The notes beneath the pieces were generated by a model. It ran no database searches. It was not told where the DNA came from and saw only the letters and a list, made by a program, of their open reading frames with translations. DNA of 63,759 bases from Clostridiales bacterium (lineage in GTDB: Bacteria > Bacillota > Clostridia > Oscillospirales > Oscillospiraceae). Every line of letters begins with the position of its first letter. The stretch's first letter is position 1. The DNA is taken from positions 94,101 through 157,859 of the forward strand of contig JAAVHV010000009.1 of the NCBI GenBank assembly GCA_014799505.1, in the 5' to 3' direction. The position numbers and the translations under genes are program-made. Shown here in pieces: positions 41,962-50,122 of the stretch.

Positions 41962-42225
41962 TTAATCCAGTTCCAGCTCCAGCCAGGGGAACTCCTCCGC
42001 CGCGTCCTTCAGCACCCGGAGCAGGCGGCGGCCAAAGGGCGTCTCCTCCATGGCTTCCCGGTGGAACACTTCCAGCCGCACCGACCGGCCCAAGTCCGTC
42101 AGGCAGTCATACAGAGCGTCCAGGTTCCGCCCCCACCACTCCGGCAGGGCCAGCGCCTGACCCAGCAGCTCCATGGCCTCCTCCCGGTCGCGCAGCCGGA
42201 CGCCGTCCAATCTGATCGTCTCCAT
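41962..42225 (-). CDS. Barstar-like ribonuclease inhibitor
   Basis: An 87-residue cytoplasmic protein. The barnase-binding helix is obvious: LALPEWWGRNLDALYDCLTD (about residues 25-44), matching barstar [20 protein letters not shown], with both key Asp residues kept and Trp38 replaced by Tyr. It binds and blocks the active site of barnase-type RNases. The ATG at 42225 has GGGGAG eight bases upstream and lies directly after the RNase stop (42228-42230), so the pair is tightly coupled: toxin first, inhibitor second. Confidence 0.93.
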   Translation of the reverse strand: METIRLDGVRLRDREEAMELLGQALALPEWWGRNLDALYDCLTDLGRSVRLEVFHREAMEETPFGRRLLRVLKDAAEEFPWLELELD

Positions 42226-42227
42226 AC

Positions 42228-42827
42228 TCACGGCTCCCCATAGAGCAGCTCAAAGCTCTCATAATGATCCCCGGTGTAATAGATCAGCCCATCGTTTGAA
42301 TACACGATCCGCTTGGCTCCCCGGGAGGACGCGCCCACGGTGTCGATGTCGCACTCCTGGTAGCTGCGGCCCTCCGCCTCCGGCAACAAGCCTTCATAGT
42401 TGCCGAAGCGGCTGCCGCCGATGGCGGTGCCCTCCCCGGTGTAGCGCTCCACGCTGCCGCCGCTCCAGCCCTTGTCCTCGGCCTGCCGCTTGGTCACGTA
42501 GTTGCCCGGCAGATGACCGTAGAGGTGGATATACAGCGCCACCTCCTCCTTGGAGCTGTACCAGCCGTCCTCAGCGACGGCCGGAGCTTCGCTCTCCGGG
42601 GTCTGAGTCTCAGGGGTCTGGGCCTCAGGCGTCTGCGGTTCTGTCCGCTCCGTTTCGGCGGGCGGCTCAGACTCCAGCGCATGGGACGGTTCCTCCGATA
42701 CAACGGTGCTGGGGCCGGACGGCGCTGCGCCAGAGGGCGCTGGGGCATCCGCTGTGGGAACGCCGCAGGCGGTGAGCATCAGGGCCCATACCAGGGCCAG
42801 CAGAAGGGCGGAAATTCTTTTTGTCAT
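42228..42827 (-). CDS. Lipid-anchored barnase-family ribonuclease
   Basis: A 199-residue protein. Residues 1-22 are a lipoprotein signal with lipobox LTAC. Residues 23-85 are a Pro/Glu/Thr linker with TPEAQTPETQTPE repeats. Residues 88-199 are a guanyl-specific RNase of the barnase type: YIHLYGHLPGNYVTKRQA, IGGSRFGNYEGLLP, RSYQECDIDT, RIVYSNDGLIYYT and DHYESFELLY. Catalytic Glu, the two later Arg and His match barnase; the guanine-contacting Arg59 position is Tyr. Secreted RNase tethered outside the membrane, with a cytoplasmic inhibitor next door. ATG at 42827 has only a weak ribosome site. Confidence 0.92.
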   Translation of the reverse strand: MTKRISALLLALVWALMLTACGVPTADAPAPSGAAPSGPSTVVSEEPSHALESEPPAETERTEPQTPEAQTPETQTPESEAPAVAEDGWYSSKEEVALYIHLYGHLPGNYVTKRQAEDKGWSGGSVERYTGEGTAIGGSRFGNYEGLLPEAEGRSYQECDIDTVGASSRGAKRIVYSNDGLIYYTGDHYESFELLYGEP

Positions 42828-42925
42828 CACAATCACTCAAATCCACAAAAAATGGGCGCGTTTCCAAGTTTTCGCGTCATCTACATCATACGATACGCAG
42901 CGGTGCCTGTCAACCCGTTTTACCC

Positions 42926-42954
42926 TTGCGGCTTTTGGAAAAAAGGATTATAAT
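42926..42954 (+). promoter_or_regulatory. Promoter of the AAA+ gene
   Basis: TTGCGG, 17-bp spacer, TATAAT (about 42926-42954), followed after some 40 bases by AAAGGAG and the ATG at 42997. Confidence 0.7.
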
Positions 42955-42996
42955 AGGAGCCGAATAAACGCCAAGAGAAAAAGGAGCGTGCCCGCC

Positions 42997-44478
42997 ATGT
43001 CCCAGCCCATGACCCCCGCCGCCGTCCACAAGCAGTATGACGAGGCGATGACCGCCTTCCGCCGCCAGATCGCGGACCCCTCTGCCCGAGTGGCCTTTGG
43101 CCGGGAGGCCGACGGCTTCATGCGCAGCTGTGCCTGCGGCGTGTGGCAGACCGACCAGGGACTCACTCCCCGCCACGTGGAGCATTACAACGCCATCTAC
43201 TCCAAGGGCAACCCGGTGCCCACCGCCCTGTATTGGGAGCTGGCCTCCGCCGTGGAGAACTATAGCGGCTTCGTGCTGCCCAATTTCTTCCGCCGCCTGG
43301 TTCAGGCGGATCTGGAGCAGGGGCGCGGCCAGAGCCGCCGGTTTGTGGACACCTTTACCCTGATGCTGCTGCTGTTCGCCGCCGTGGACGGCAAGGTGAG
43401 CGAAGCGGAGGCGGGGTTTGTCAACGCCTGCGCCGACTCCCTGTCCGCCTACTGCGACCACGCCGGGGTGGCCGGGGGCAAATCCGACCTGGATGTGAAC
43501 GAGTTTGTGGCCCGCCGCACCGACGGCGCGCCCGTCAAGACCGGGAAACCGGAGGATGAGGCGGTCTCCCCCGCCCCCGCCAAAGCGGAAGAGGCAAAAA
43601 AGGAGGAGGCTCCGGCGGAGCCAGAGGAGACGCTGGACGAGCTGCTGGCCCAGCTGGACGGACTGTGTGGGCTGGACAAGGTGAAAGAGGACGTCAAGAG
43701 CCTCATCAACCTGGTGAAGGTGCGCAAGCTGCGCCAGGAGGCGGGGCTGCCCGTGCCGCCCATGTCTCTGCATCTGGTGTTCATGGGCAACCCCGGCACC
43801 GGCAAGACCACCGTGGCCCGGCTGCTGGCCAAAATCTACCACGCCGTAGGCGTGCTGTCCAAGGGCCAGCTGGTGGAGGTGGACCGCTCCGGGCTGGTGG
43901 CCGGCTTTGTGGGCCAGACCGCCCTCAAAACCCAGGAGGTCATCGACAAAGCCCTGGGCGGGGTGCTGTTCATCGACGAGGCCTATGCCCTGGCCAACCA
44001 GGACAACGCCAACGACTTTGGCCGGGAGGCCATTGAGGTGCTGCTGAAGGGGATGGAGGATCACCGGGACGACCTTATCGTTATTGTGGCGGGATACACC
44101 GATCTGATGGGGGATTTCATCCACGCCAACCCCGGTCTGGAGAGCCGGTTCAACAAGTATTTCTACTTTGAGGACTACGACGGCGGGCAGCTGGCGGAGA
44201 TTTTCCGCTCGGTATGCAAAAAGAACGGCTACGAGCTGGACGGGGATGCGGACAAGGCGGCCGCGGAGGCGTTCCAGGTGATGTATGACCGCCGGGATGA
44301 GAACTTTGGCAACGCCCGGGACGTGCGCAACGTGTTTGAGGCGGCGGTGGCCCGCCAGGCAAACCGGGTGGCGGCTATGGAGTCGCCAAAGATTGAGGAT
44401 CTGATGGCGCTAACGGTGGCCGACCTGGATCTGGAGGACGGCGACGAGGCGGAAAATTCGGAAAATCCCAAAGAATGA
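42997..44478 (+). CDS. AAA+ ATPase of the CbbX/SpoVK type with TerB-like domain
   Basis: A 493-residue protein. Residues 115-150 hold a TerB-like helical region (LLLFAAVDGKVSEAEAGFVN). An acidic Ala/Glu linker (190-215) leads to a CbbX-type AAA+ module: LCGLDKVKEDVKSLINLV, Walker A MGNPGTGKTTVARLL, pore segment VDRSGLVAGFVGQT, Walker B VLFIDEAYALAN and sensor VIVAGYTDLM with an Arg finger in PGLESRFN. SpoVK and CbbX remodel protein complexes. The target is unknown; the TerB fusion suggests a stress or membrane-associated role (inference). Confidence 0.9.
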   Translation: MSQPMTPAAVHKQYDEAMTAFRRQIADPSARVAFGREADGFMRSCACGVWQTDQGLTPRHVEHYNAIYSKGNPVPTALYWELASAVENYSGFVLPNFFRRLVQADLEQGRGQSRRFVDTFTLMLLLFAAVDGKVSEAEAGFVNACADSLSAYCDHAGVAGGKSDLDVNEFVARRTDGAPVKTGKPEDEAVSPAPAKAEEAKKEEAPAEPEETLDELLAQLDGLCGLDKVKEDVKSLINLVKVRKLRQEAGLPVPPMSLHLVFMGNPGTGKTTVARLLAKIYHAVGVLSKGQLVEVDRSGLVAGFVGQTALKTQEVIDKALGGVLFIDEAYALANQDNANDFGREAIEVLLKGMEDHRDDLIVIVAGYTDLMGDFIHANPGLESRFNKYFYFEDYDGGQLAEIFRSVCKKNGYELDGDADKAAAEAFQVMYDRRDENFGNARDVRNVFEAAVARQANRVAAMESPKIEDLMALTVADLDLEDGDEAENSENPKE

Positions 44479-44481
44479 CCC

Positions 44482-44510
44482 TTGCGTTTGGGGAGAAAGT
44501 GTAGTATAAT
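44482..44510 (+). promoter_or_regulatory. tRNA-Leu promoter
   Basis: TTGCGT (44482-44487), 17 bp, TATAAT (44505-44510), starting four bases after the AAA+ stop and 13 bases before the tRNA. Confidence 0.85.
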
Positions 44511-44523
44511 ACCCCATGCGCTT

Positions 44524-44608
44524 GCCGGTGTGATGGAATTGGTAGACGTACTTGACTCAAAATCAAGCGCCGCGAGGCGTGCCGGTTCGAGTCCGGCCAC
44601 CGGCACCA
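44524..44608 (+). tRNA. tRNA-Leu (anticodon CAA)
   Basis: An 85-base class II tRNA. Acceptor arms GCCGGTG/CACCGGC, D-loop with GGTAGAC, anticodon stem CTTGA/TCAAG around loop CTCAAAA (anticodon CAA, reads UUG), a variable arm, T-loop TTCGAGT and an encoded CCA end. Confidence 0.97.
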
Positions 44609-44610
44609 AC

Positions 44611-44646
44611 GGAGTCGACAAATTCCGACAGGGATTTGTCGACTCC
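44611..44646 (+). terminator. tRNA-Leu terminator hairpin
   Basis: Stem GGAGTCGACAAAT with its complement, extended by TCC/GGG, loop GACA, then CCCTTTT. The GTCGACAAAT core recurs in the hairpins after both tRNA-Ala genes. Confidence 0.85.
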
Positions 44647-44933
44647 CCTTTTACCGGGATGTTTTTCTGTGGCATCTATAGTGTTCGGCCTTGCCAAAAA
44701 GAAAGACACCCAACGGGTGTCTTTCTTTTTGGATTCCGGCGGCCCATGGCCGCCCCCACCTTTCGGTATTTTCATGCTCGGCTTGGCAAAGCCAACCCTG
44801 CGCAATTCTCCTCCGCTGTGCGGCTTCCCTTTCTGCAGATCATGTGAGACTGATAAAGCAACGCTAATTTTGGCAAACTACCGAAAGCAGATTTGGACAT
44901 ACCCGAAAAACAAATGATAAGGAGAGACGAAAA
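44647..44933. other. Gene-free gap with a second terminator
   Basis: Contains a strong hairpin with A/T edges at 44696-44730 (GAAAGACACCC and complement, AAAAA before and TTTTT after). The remaining 200 bases hold no convincing gene; no good promoter for the rubredoxin fusion was found. Confidence 0.6.
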
Positions 44934-45554
44934 ATGGATCAAAAGGCCATGTACAAGCTGTCCTACGGGCTGTTTGTCCTCACCTCCGCCGCCGGAGGCC
45001 GGGAGAGCGGCTGCATCATCAACACGGCGGGCCAGGTGACCAGCGAGCCCAACCGCATCAGCATCGCGGTAAACAAAGCCAACTTTACCCATGATCTGGT
45101 GAGGGAGAGCGGGCGGTTCAATCTGTCCGTCCTCAGCGAATCGGCCAGCTTTGACACGTTCAAGCATTTTGGCTTCCAGTCCGGACGGGAGACGGACAAG
45201 TTCGCCGGATATGAGGCGTGCCGGCGCTCCGCCAACGGCCTGTACTATGTCACGGACGGGACAAACGCTTTCCTCAGCGCCTCGGTGGAGCAGAGCGTGG
45301 ATCTGGAAACCCACACCTTATTGATTGCCAGGGTGGACGATATGGAGTTGCTGGCCGACGCGCCCTCCGCCACCTACGCCTACTATCAATCCCACATCAA
45401 GCCCGCTCCCCCGAAGTCCAGCGCCCCTGCGGGAAAGACCGTCTGGCGGTGCAGGGTGTGCGGCTATATCTATGAGGGAGAGGAGCTGCCGGAGGACTTC
45501 ATCTGCCCGCTGTGCAAGCACCCCGCGTCGGATTTTGAAAAAGTAACTGTATGA
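44934..45554 (+). CDS. Flavin reductase-rubredoxin fusion protein
   Basis: A 206-residue two-domain redox protein. Residues 1-150 are a flavin-reductase-like FMN-binding domain (YGLFVLTSAAGGRESGCIINTAGQ split pattern, then FDTFKHFGFQSGRETDKF). Residues 167-206 are a rubredoxin: WRCRVCGYIYEG and FICPLCKHPASDF, two CxxC pairs for one iron. This matches high-molecular-weight rubredoxin (Hrb) of acetogens, which passes electrons to oxygen- or NO-reducing flavodiiron proteins; no such partner is adjacent. GGAGAG lies nine bases before the ATG. Confidence 0.93.
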   Translation: MDQKAMYKLSYGLFVLTSAAGGRESGCIINTAGQVTSEPNRISIAVNKANFTHDLVRESGRFNLSVLSESASFDTFKHFGFQSGRETDKFAGYEACRRSANGLYYVTDGTNAFLSASVEQSVDLETHTLLIARVDDMELLADAPSATYAYYQSHIKPAPPKSSAPAGKTVWRCRVCGYIYEGEELPEDFICPLCKHPASDFEKVTV

Positions 45555-45558
45555 CGAA

Positions 45559-45598
45559 GCTGGCGCCGGACATTCCCAGAGGAACGTCCGGCGCCAGC
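45559..45598. terminator. Hairpin between rubredoxin fusion and GT2 gene
   Basis: A 13-bp perfect stem (GCTGGCGCCGGAC and complement) with a 14-base loop. Shared by convergent genes; no strong T tract. Confidence 0.7.
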
Positions 45599-45622
45599 CG
45601 TTGTATGCATTGAGCTTTGGTT

Positions 45623-46552
45623 TTATTTCAAAGCATCTTGATTTGTCTCGGCAACGATATAGATCGGACGCCGTTTCGTCTCCAGATAGGTCTTGGCCAA
45701 ATACTGCCCCAAAATTCCCGTGCAGAACAGCTGGATCCCGCCCATGAACATGACCATACACGCCAGCGAGGGCCAGCCCCCCACAGGATCTCCAAAGATC
45801 AGCGTTTTGATGACGATATAGCAGATCATGACGAACGCCGCGAAGCACAGCACAATGCCCGCCACGGAGGCAATCGCCAGCGGCGCGGTGGAAAACGCGA
45901 CGATCCCCTGAAGGGAATATTTGAACAGCTTCCAGAACGACCATTTCGTCTCCCCCGCTACCCGCTCCACGTTCTCATAGGGCAGCCACTTCGTCCGGAA
46001 CCCAACCCAGCCAAAGATCCCTTTGGAAAAGCGGTTATACTCGCCCATGGAGACAATGGCGTCCACCATCGGCCGCTTCATCAGGCGGAAATCCCGCGCA
46101 CCGTCCACGATGTCCGTATCGGAAATCTTATTAATCAGCCTGTAAAAGCTCCGCGCAAAAAAGCTGCGGATGGGCGGCTCCCCTTTCCTGCTCACCCGCC
46201 GGGTCGCCACCGAATCAAATTCCCCGCTTTGCAGCAGCCGGTACATTTCCGGCAGCAGTGACGGCGGATCTTGCAGATCCGCGTCCATGACGGCCGCGTA
46301 GTTCCCGGTGCAGTTCTGAAGGCCCGCGTAAATCGCGGCCTCTTTTCCGAAATTGCGGGAAAATGAGAGATAGCGGATCCGGCTGTCCTGCTTCGCAAAC
46401 CGCCTGAGCAGCTCCAAGGTCTGATCCGTCGATCCGTCGTCCACAAAGAGGAATTCAAAATCCAGGTCATTGGTGGCGGACATACTGTCCGCCGTCCTTT
46501 GCATTTCCTGCCGGAAGTACGAAAGGGTCGCTTCCTCGTTGTAGCACGGCAC
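45623..46552 (-). CDS. GT2 glycosyltransferase with membrane helices (GtrB/DPM1-like); start uncertain
   Basis: At least 309 residues. The catalytic part shows PCYNEE, FVDDGSTDQTLE, MDADLQDPPSLLPEM and KGIFGWVGFRTKW. Two C-terminal helices follow (VAGIVLCFAAFVMICYIVIK and MVMFMGGIQLFCTGILGQYL), as in polyprenyl-phosphate sugar transferases such as GtrB. The family start lies upstream as IISIIVPCYNEE, and these codons are present and in frame, but no ATG, GTG or TTG precedes them before a stop near 46635. The GTG at 46552 inside the first strand is the only standard start, so the 5' end may be truncated or frameshifted. Confidence 0.82.
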   Translation of the reverse strand: MPCYNEEATLSYFRQEMQRTADSMSATNDLDFEFLFVDDGSTDQTLELLRRFAKQDSRIRYLSFSRNFGKEAAIYAGLQNCTGNYAAVMDADLQDPPSLLPEMYRLLQSGEFDSVATRRVSRKGEPPIRSFFARSFYRLINKISDTDIVDGARDFRLMKRPMVDAIVSMGEYNRFSKGIFGWVGFRTKWLPYENVERVAGETKWSFWKLFKYSLQGIVAFSTAPLAIASVAGIVLCFAAFVMICYIVIKTLIFGDPVGGWPSLACMVMFMGGIQLFCTGILGQYLAKTYLETKRRPIYIVAETNQDALK

Positions 46553-46620
46553 AATAATGGAAATGATATCCGTGTTTACGCACCCGCCTTTTTTCTGCCC
46601 CGGCCTACGCCGGGCAAAGA

Positions 46621-46656
46621 AAAAGATTCATTCTGAGAACTCAAAATGAATCTTTT
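46621..46656. terminator. A/T-edged hairpin upstream of the GT2 gene
   Basis: A 12-bp perfect stem (AAAAGATTCATT and complement). Read on the minus strand it is followed by TTCTTT, so it could terminate tRNA-Ala transcripts or insulate the GT2 gene. Confidence 0.6.
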
Positions 46657-46720
46657 CCGACTTCTCAAAATGTATTACGTCGACGAAAAAATGCGTCGAA
46701 CGAAAAGCCAGCAAAAAGGG

Positions 46721-46757
46721 GAAGTCGACAAATTCCTTGCCGGAATTTGTCGACTTC
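46721..46757 (-). terminator. tRNA-Ala(GGC) terminator hairpin
   Basis: A 16-bp perfect stem (GAAGTCGACAAATTCC and complement) with a 5-base loop directly after the tRNA, followed on the minus strand by CCCCTTTTT. Confidence 0.9.
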
Positions 46758-46759
46758 GT

Positions 46760-46835
<76 letters not shown>

Positions 46836-46919
46836 AAATCGTTTCCCAAGGAAACTTTAGAGAAGTCCTTTATTCAATTGCATTTAGCGCGCCGCGGCGT
46901 CTCGTTCAGCGCAAGAAGA

Positions 46920-46948
46920 ATAATACCAGATACCGCCGGATTTGTCAA
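46920..46948 (-). promoter_or_regulatory. tRNA-Ala(GGC) promoter
   Basis: Minus strand TTGACA (46948-46943), 17 bp, TATTAT (46925-46920). Confidence 0.87.
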
Positions 46949-46976
46949 CACCCTTTTTCAAATTTCTTTAAAAAAA

Positions 46977-47009
46977 CTGCGTCCACCACTCAGCTGGCAG
47001 TGGACGCAG
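46977..47009 (-). terminator. trkAH terminator
   Basis: A 10-bp stem (CTGCGTCCAC and complement) followed on the minus strand by T6. A second, GC-only hairpin (GGCTGCCCG/CGGGCAGCC) lies at about 47028-47048. Confidence 0.85.
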
Positions 47010-47060
47010 CCAGGCATCCGCGAGGCGGGCTGCCCGACCGGGCAGCCCATGTGGGTTTTC

Positions 47061-48500
47061 TTACGACCGCTTCCAGGCGTTCCGGCTGAACAGCACCAGG
47101 ATGGGGTACATTTCCAGCCGCCCCAGAATCATGGCGAAGGACAGCACCAGCTTGCTCAGCACCGAAAAGGCGGAGAAATTACCCGCCGGACCTACCATGT
47201 CCAAACCGGGGCCCACGTTGCTGACGCAGGTGATGACGGCGGTGAGGGTGGTGGTAAAGGAGAAGTTGTCCAGCCCCACCACCACCGCCATGCCGAACAC
47301 CAGGAACAGGTTGATGATGAAATAGCACTGGGTGGTATGGAGGGTACTCTCCGACAGGGGCGCGCCGTCCAGCCGAACCACCGACACCGCCCTGGGGTGG
47401 ATGATGGAGCGCACCTCCCGGCCGGCGGAGCGGATGAGGATGAGGATGCGGCTGCACTTGATGCCGCCGCCGGTGGAGCCGGCGCACGCCCCGATGAAGG
47501 TGAGCACCACCAGAAGAACCTTGGAGAACTCCGGCCACAGCTCATAGTTGGTGGAGGAGAAGCCGGTGGTGGACACGACGGAGGCCACCTGAAACGCGGC
47601 ATAGCGCACGCACTCCCCCACTCCGCTGTAAATATCCCGCAGATTCCAGGCAATGGCGGCGGTTGACACCGCTACCATGATAAGGAAAAATCGCAGCTCG
47701 TCGCTCTTCAGGGCCTGCTTCGCCTTTCCGGTGAGGATGAGGAAGTAGACGGCGAAGTTGACGGAGAACAGCAGCATGAACACCGTGATGATGATCTCGA
47801 TGGCGGGGCTGGCATAGGAACCGATGGAAGCGTTCATCCGGGAGAAGCCGCCGGTGCCCGCGGTGGACATGGCGTGGGTGATGGAGTCGTACCAGTTCAT
47901 CCCCGCGACGCGCAGGCACAGCGCCTGCAATACAGTGAGCGCCAGGTAAATGGTGTACAAAATCTTGGAGGACTGGGACGCCCGGGGCACCAGCTTGCTC
48001 TTCACCGGGCCTGGGCTCTCCGCCCGGATGAGGAAGTTGGAGCTGATGCCCAGGAAGGGCAGCAGGGCGGCAGTGAGGATCAGCACCCCCATGCCCCCCA
48101 GCCAGTGGGTGAAGGACCGCCAGAACAGCAGCCCCATGGGCAGCCCCTCGATGGCGGTGAGGACGGTGGCCCCGGTGGTGGTAAAGCCGGAGATGGTCTC
48201 AAAAAAGCAGTCGATGTACGACCCAAACTGCCCGGAGAACCAGAGGGGCATCGCCCCGAACACCCCGAACAGCACCCAGATCAGGCCCACGGTGAAGAAG
48301 CCCTCCCGGGCAAAGAAGTCCGTCTTGGGCTTGAGCAGGAACACCGGCACCGAGGCCGCCGCCAGGATGAGCAGAATGGCGCACAGGAAAGGCACCGGGC
48401 TCTCCCCGTAGAGCAGGGCCACCCCCATGGGGATGAGCATGGCCGCGGCCTCAATGAACAGGGTGAAGCCGGTGATGCGCAGCACCAATTTAAAGTTCAT
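47061..48500 (-). CDS. trkH: TrkH-family potassium uptake protein
   Basis: A 479-residue membrane protein with the four-repeat pore architecture of TrkH/KtrB. Filter-type segments: SGFTTTGATVL, STAGTGGFSRMN, SVVSTTGFSSTNY and SNVGPGLDMV. FIGACAGSTGGGIKCSRI is the conserved gating-loop region after the third pore. Each filter Gly that sets K selectivity is in place. It overlaps trkA by four bases, so channel and regulator are made together. The last gene of the pair, ending at a terminator. Confidence 0.95.
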   Translation of the reverse strand: MNFKLVLRITGFTLFIEAAAMLIPMGVALLYGESPVPFLCAILLILAAASVPVFLLKPKTDFFAREGFFTVGLIWVLFGVFGAMPLWFSGQFGSYIDCFFETISGFTTTGATVLTAIEGLPMGLLFWRSFTHWLGGMGVLILTAALLPFLGISSNFLIRAESPGPVKSKLVPRASQSSKILYTIYLALTVLQALCLRVAGMNWYDSITHAMSTAGTGGFSRMNASIGSYASPAIEIIITVFMLLFSVNFAVYFLILTGKAKQALKSDELRFFLIMVAVSTAAIAWNLRDIYSGVGECVRYAAFQVASVVSTTGFSSTNYELWPEFSKVLLVVLTFIGACAGSTGGGIKCSRILILIRSAGREVRSIIHPRAVSVVRLDGAPLSESTLHTTQCYFIINLFLVFGMAVVVGLDNFSFTTTLTAVITCVSNVGPGLDMVGPAGNFSAFSVLSKLVLSFAMILGRLEMYPILVLFSRNAWKRS

Positions 48501-49867
48501 AGGCCGTCGCCCTCATAGATGTCGTTCAGATCCAGAATGCCGCTATCCCGGGCGATGACGATGACGTCATCCCCCTGTTCCAGGCAGGTGGAGCCCTCAG
48601 GGATAATGACCTTCCTTCCCCGGACGATGACGGCAATCAGCACGCCCCGGCGCAGCTTCAGCTCCTTCAGCGGCACCTTCAGGTTCCGGGTGGCGGGAGA
48701 AACCCGGAACTCCATAGCCTCCGCCTTTCCCCCGGCGATACGGTACAGGGCGTTCATCACCGTGCCCTTGGAGTTTTGCAGGCCCCGGATAAAGCGCAGA
48801 ATCAACCCCGCCGTGGCCAGCTTGGGGGACACCACCGACTCCACCCCGGCGGAGCGGGCGATGGCGGTGTAATTCTGGCGGCTGGACTTGGCCACCACCT
48901 TGGATACTCCCGCCTGATGGGCGTAAAGGGAAATGATGAGGTTGTCCTCATCCCTGTCAGTGAGGGCAATGAACGCGTCGCTGGCGGACATACGCTCCTC
49001 GGTGAGCAGCTCGGGGTCGGTGCCGTCGCCGTGGATGATGAGGGAGTGGGGGAACTCCTCCGCCAGCTCCCGGCAGCGCTCGTCGCTGCGCTCCACCACC
49101 TTGCAGCTCATGCCCAGCCGCTCCAGCTGAACCAGCAGATAGAAAGCGATGCGCCCGCCGCCGATGATGAACACATTGCGGATGCGGTGGGTCTGGCGGC
49201 CCAGCAGCTTGAACAACTGATGGATGCCGTTGGGGGTGCCTGCCACGGACACCCGATCCCCCTGGGCCAGCACGGAGGCGCCGTTGGGGATGAACACCTC
49301 GTCCCCCCGTTCCACGGCGCACAGCAGCATAGGCAGGCCCTGGATCTTGGACGAGAGTGAAGCCAGCGACCGGCCCACCAGGAAGTCCCCCTCCTGCACG
49401 GTGAAGGACATCAGCTCCACCCGTCCCCGGGCAAAGGAGTCGATGTTGGCGGCGCTGGGGAAGCGCAGCAGCCGGGAGATCTCGACGGCGGCGGTAAGCT
49501 CGGGATTGATGAGCATGGTGATGCCCAGGTCGCTTTTCAGCGTGTCCAGATCGTTGACGTACTCCGCGCCCCGCACACGGGCCACGGTGTAAGCCACGCC
49601 GATGCGGTTGGCGCAGTGGCAGCACAGCAGATTGATCTCGTCGGAGCCGGTGGCGGCGATGAGCACGTCGGTATCCTTGGCGCCGGCCTCCAGCAGCACG
49701 TCCCGGGAGACACAGTTGCCCTTCAGGCACATGACGTCCAGTTGGTTGGACAGGCGGCTGAGGGTGCTGTCCGACACGTCCACGATGGTGACGCTGTGGC
49801 CCTCGCCCGCCAGGTGCTCGGCCAGGGTGGAGCCCACCTTGCCGCCGCCCGCGATGATAATGGTCAA
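48497..49867 (-). CDS. trkA: TrkA, cytosolic regulator of potassium uptake
   Basis: A 456-residue protein with two tandem RCK modules. RCK-N 1 starts MTIIIAGGGKVGSTLAEHLAG, RCK-N 2 starts RNVFIIGGGRIAFYLLVQLE near residue 228, and each is followed by an RCK-C domain. The GxGxxG motifs bind NAD(H) or ATP and control the TrkH channel. A promoter lies upstream on the minus strand (TTGCGT, 17 bp, TATAAT, 49947-49919). A separate KtrAB system occurs seven kilobases away. Confidence 0.95.
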   Translation of the reverse strand: MTIIIAGGGKVGSTLAEHLAGEGHSVTIVDVSDSTLSRLSNQLDVMCLKGNCVSRDVLLEAGAKDTDVLIAATGSDEINLLCCHCANRIGVAYTVARVRGAEYVNDLDTLKSDLGITMLINPELTAAVEISRLLRFPSAANIDSFARGRVELMSFTVQEGDFLVGRSLASLSSKIQGLPMLLCAVERGDEVFIPNGASVLAQGDRVSVAGTPNGIHQLFKLLGRQTHRIRNVFIIGGGRIAFYLLVQLERLGMSCKVVERSDERCRELAEEFPHSLIIHGDGTDPELLTEERMSASDAFIALTDRDEDNLIISLYAHQAGVSKVVAKSSRQNYTAIARSAGVESVVSPKLATAGLILRFIRGLQNSKGTVMNALYRIAGGKAEAMEFRVSPATRNLKVPLKELKLRRGVLIAVIVRGRKVIIPEGSTCLEQGDDVIVIARDSGILDLNDIYEGDGL

Positions 49868-49918
49868 GTCAAATCATCCCATTTCCTTGATTGGGTTTTG
49901 ATGGATAAAAGCGGACAC

Positions 49919-49947
49919 ATTATATCACCATTCCAATTTGAACGCAA
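49919..49947 (-). promoter_or_regulatory. trkAH promoter
   Basis: Minus strand TTGCGT (49947-49942), 17 bp, TATAAT (49924-49919), about 50 bases before the trkA ATG. Confidence 0.8.
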
Positions 49948-50035
49948 CGGGGGATTCAAGAAGCCCCATCTAAAAAAGGTGCTGTTGGCTGAAAACTTCG
50001 ATGGACCCCGTAACCCCATGTCATCGGGAGCTCCA

Positions 50036-50094
50036 AAGTTTAATTTTATAATTATCAAATTAAACTTGACATTTAGATTTGATGATATTATAAT
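50036..50094 (+). promoter_or_regulatory. Promoter and palindromic operator of the M29 cassette
   Basis: TTGACA (50066-50071), 17 bp, TATAAT (50089-50094), a full-consensus promoter. A perfect 11-bp inverted repeat with a 10-base centre (AAGTTTAATTT...AAATTAAACTT, 50036-50067) abuts and overlaps the -35. The ArsR-type protein encoded by the third gene is the natural candidate to bind it. Confidence 0.82.
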
Positions 50095-50122
50095 CAACGC
50101 CAGACTGGAGGCCTGAAATGAT

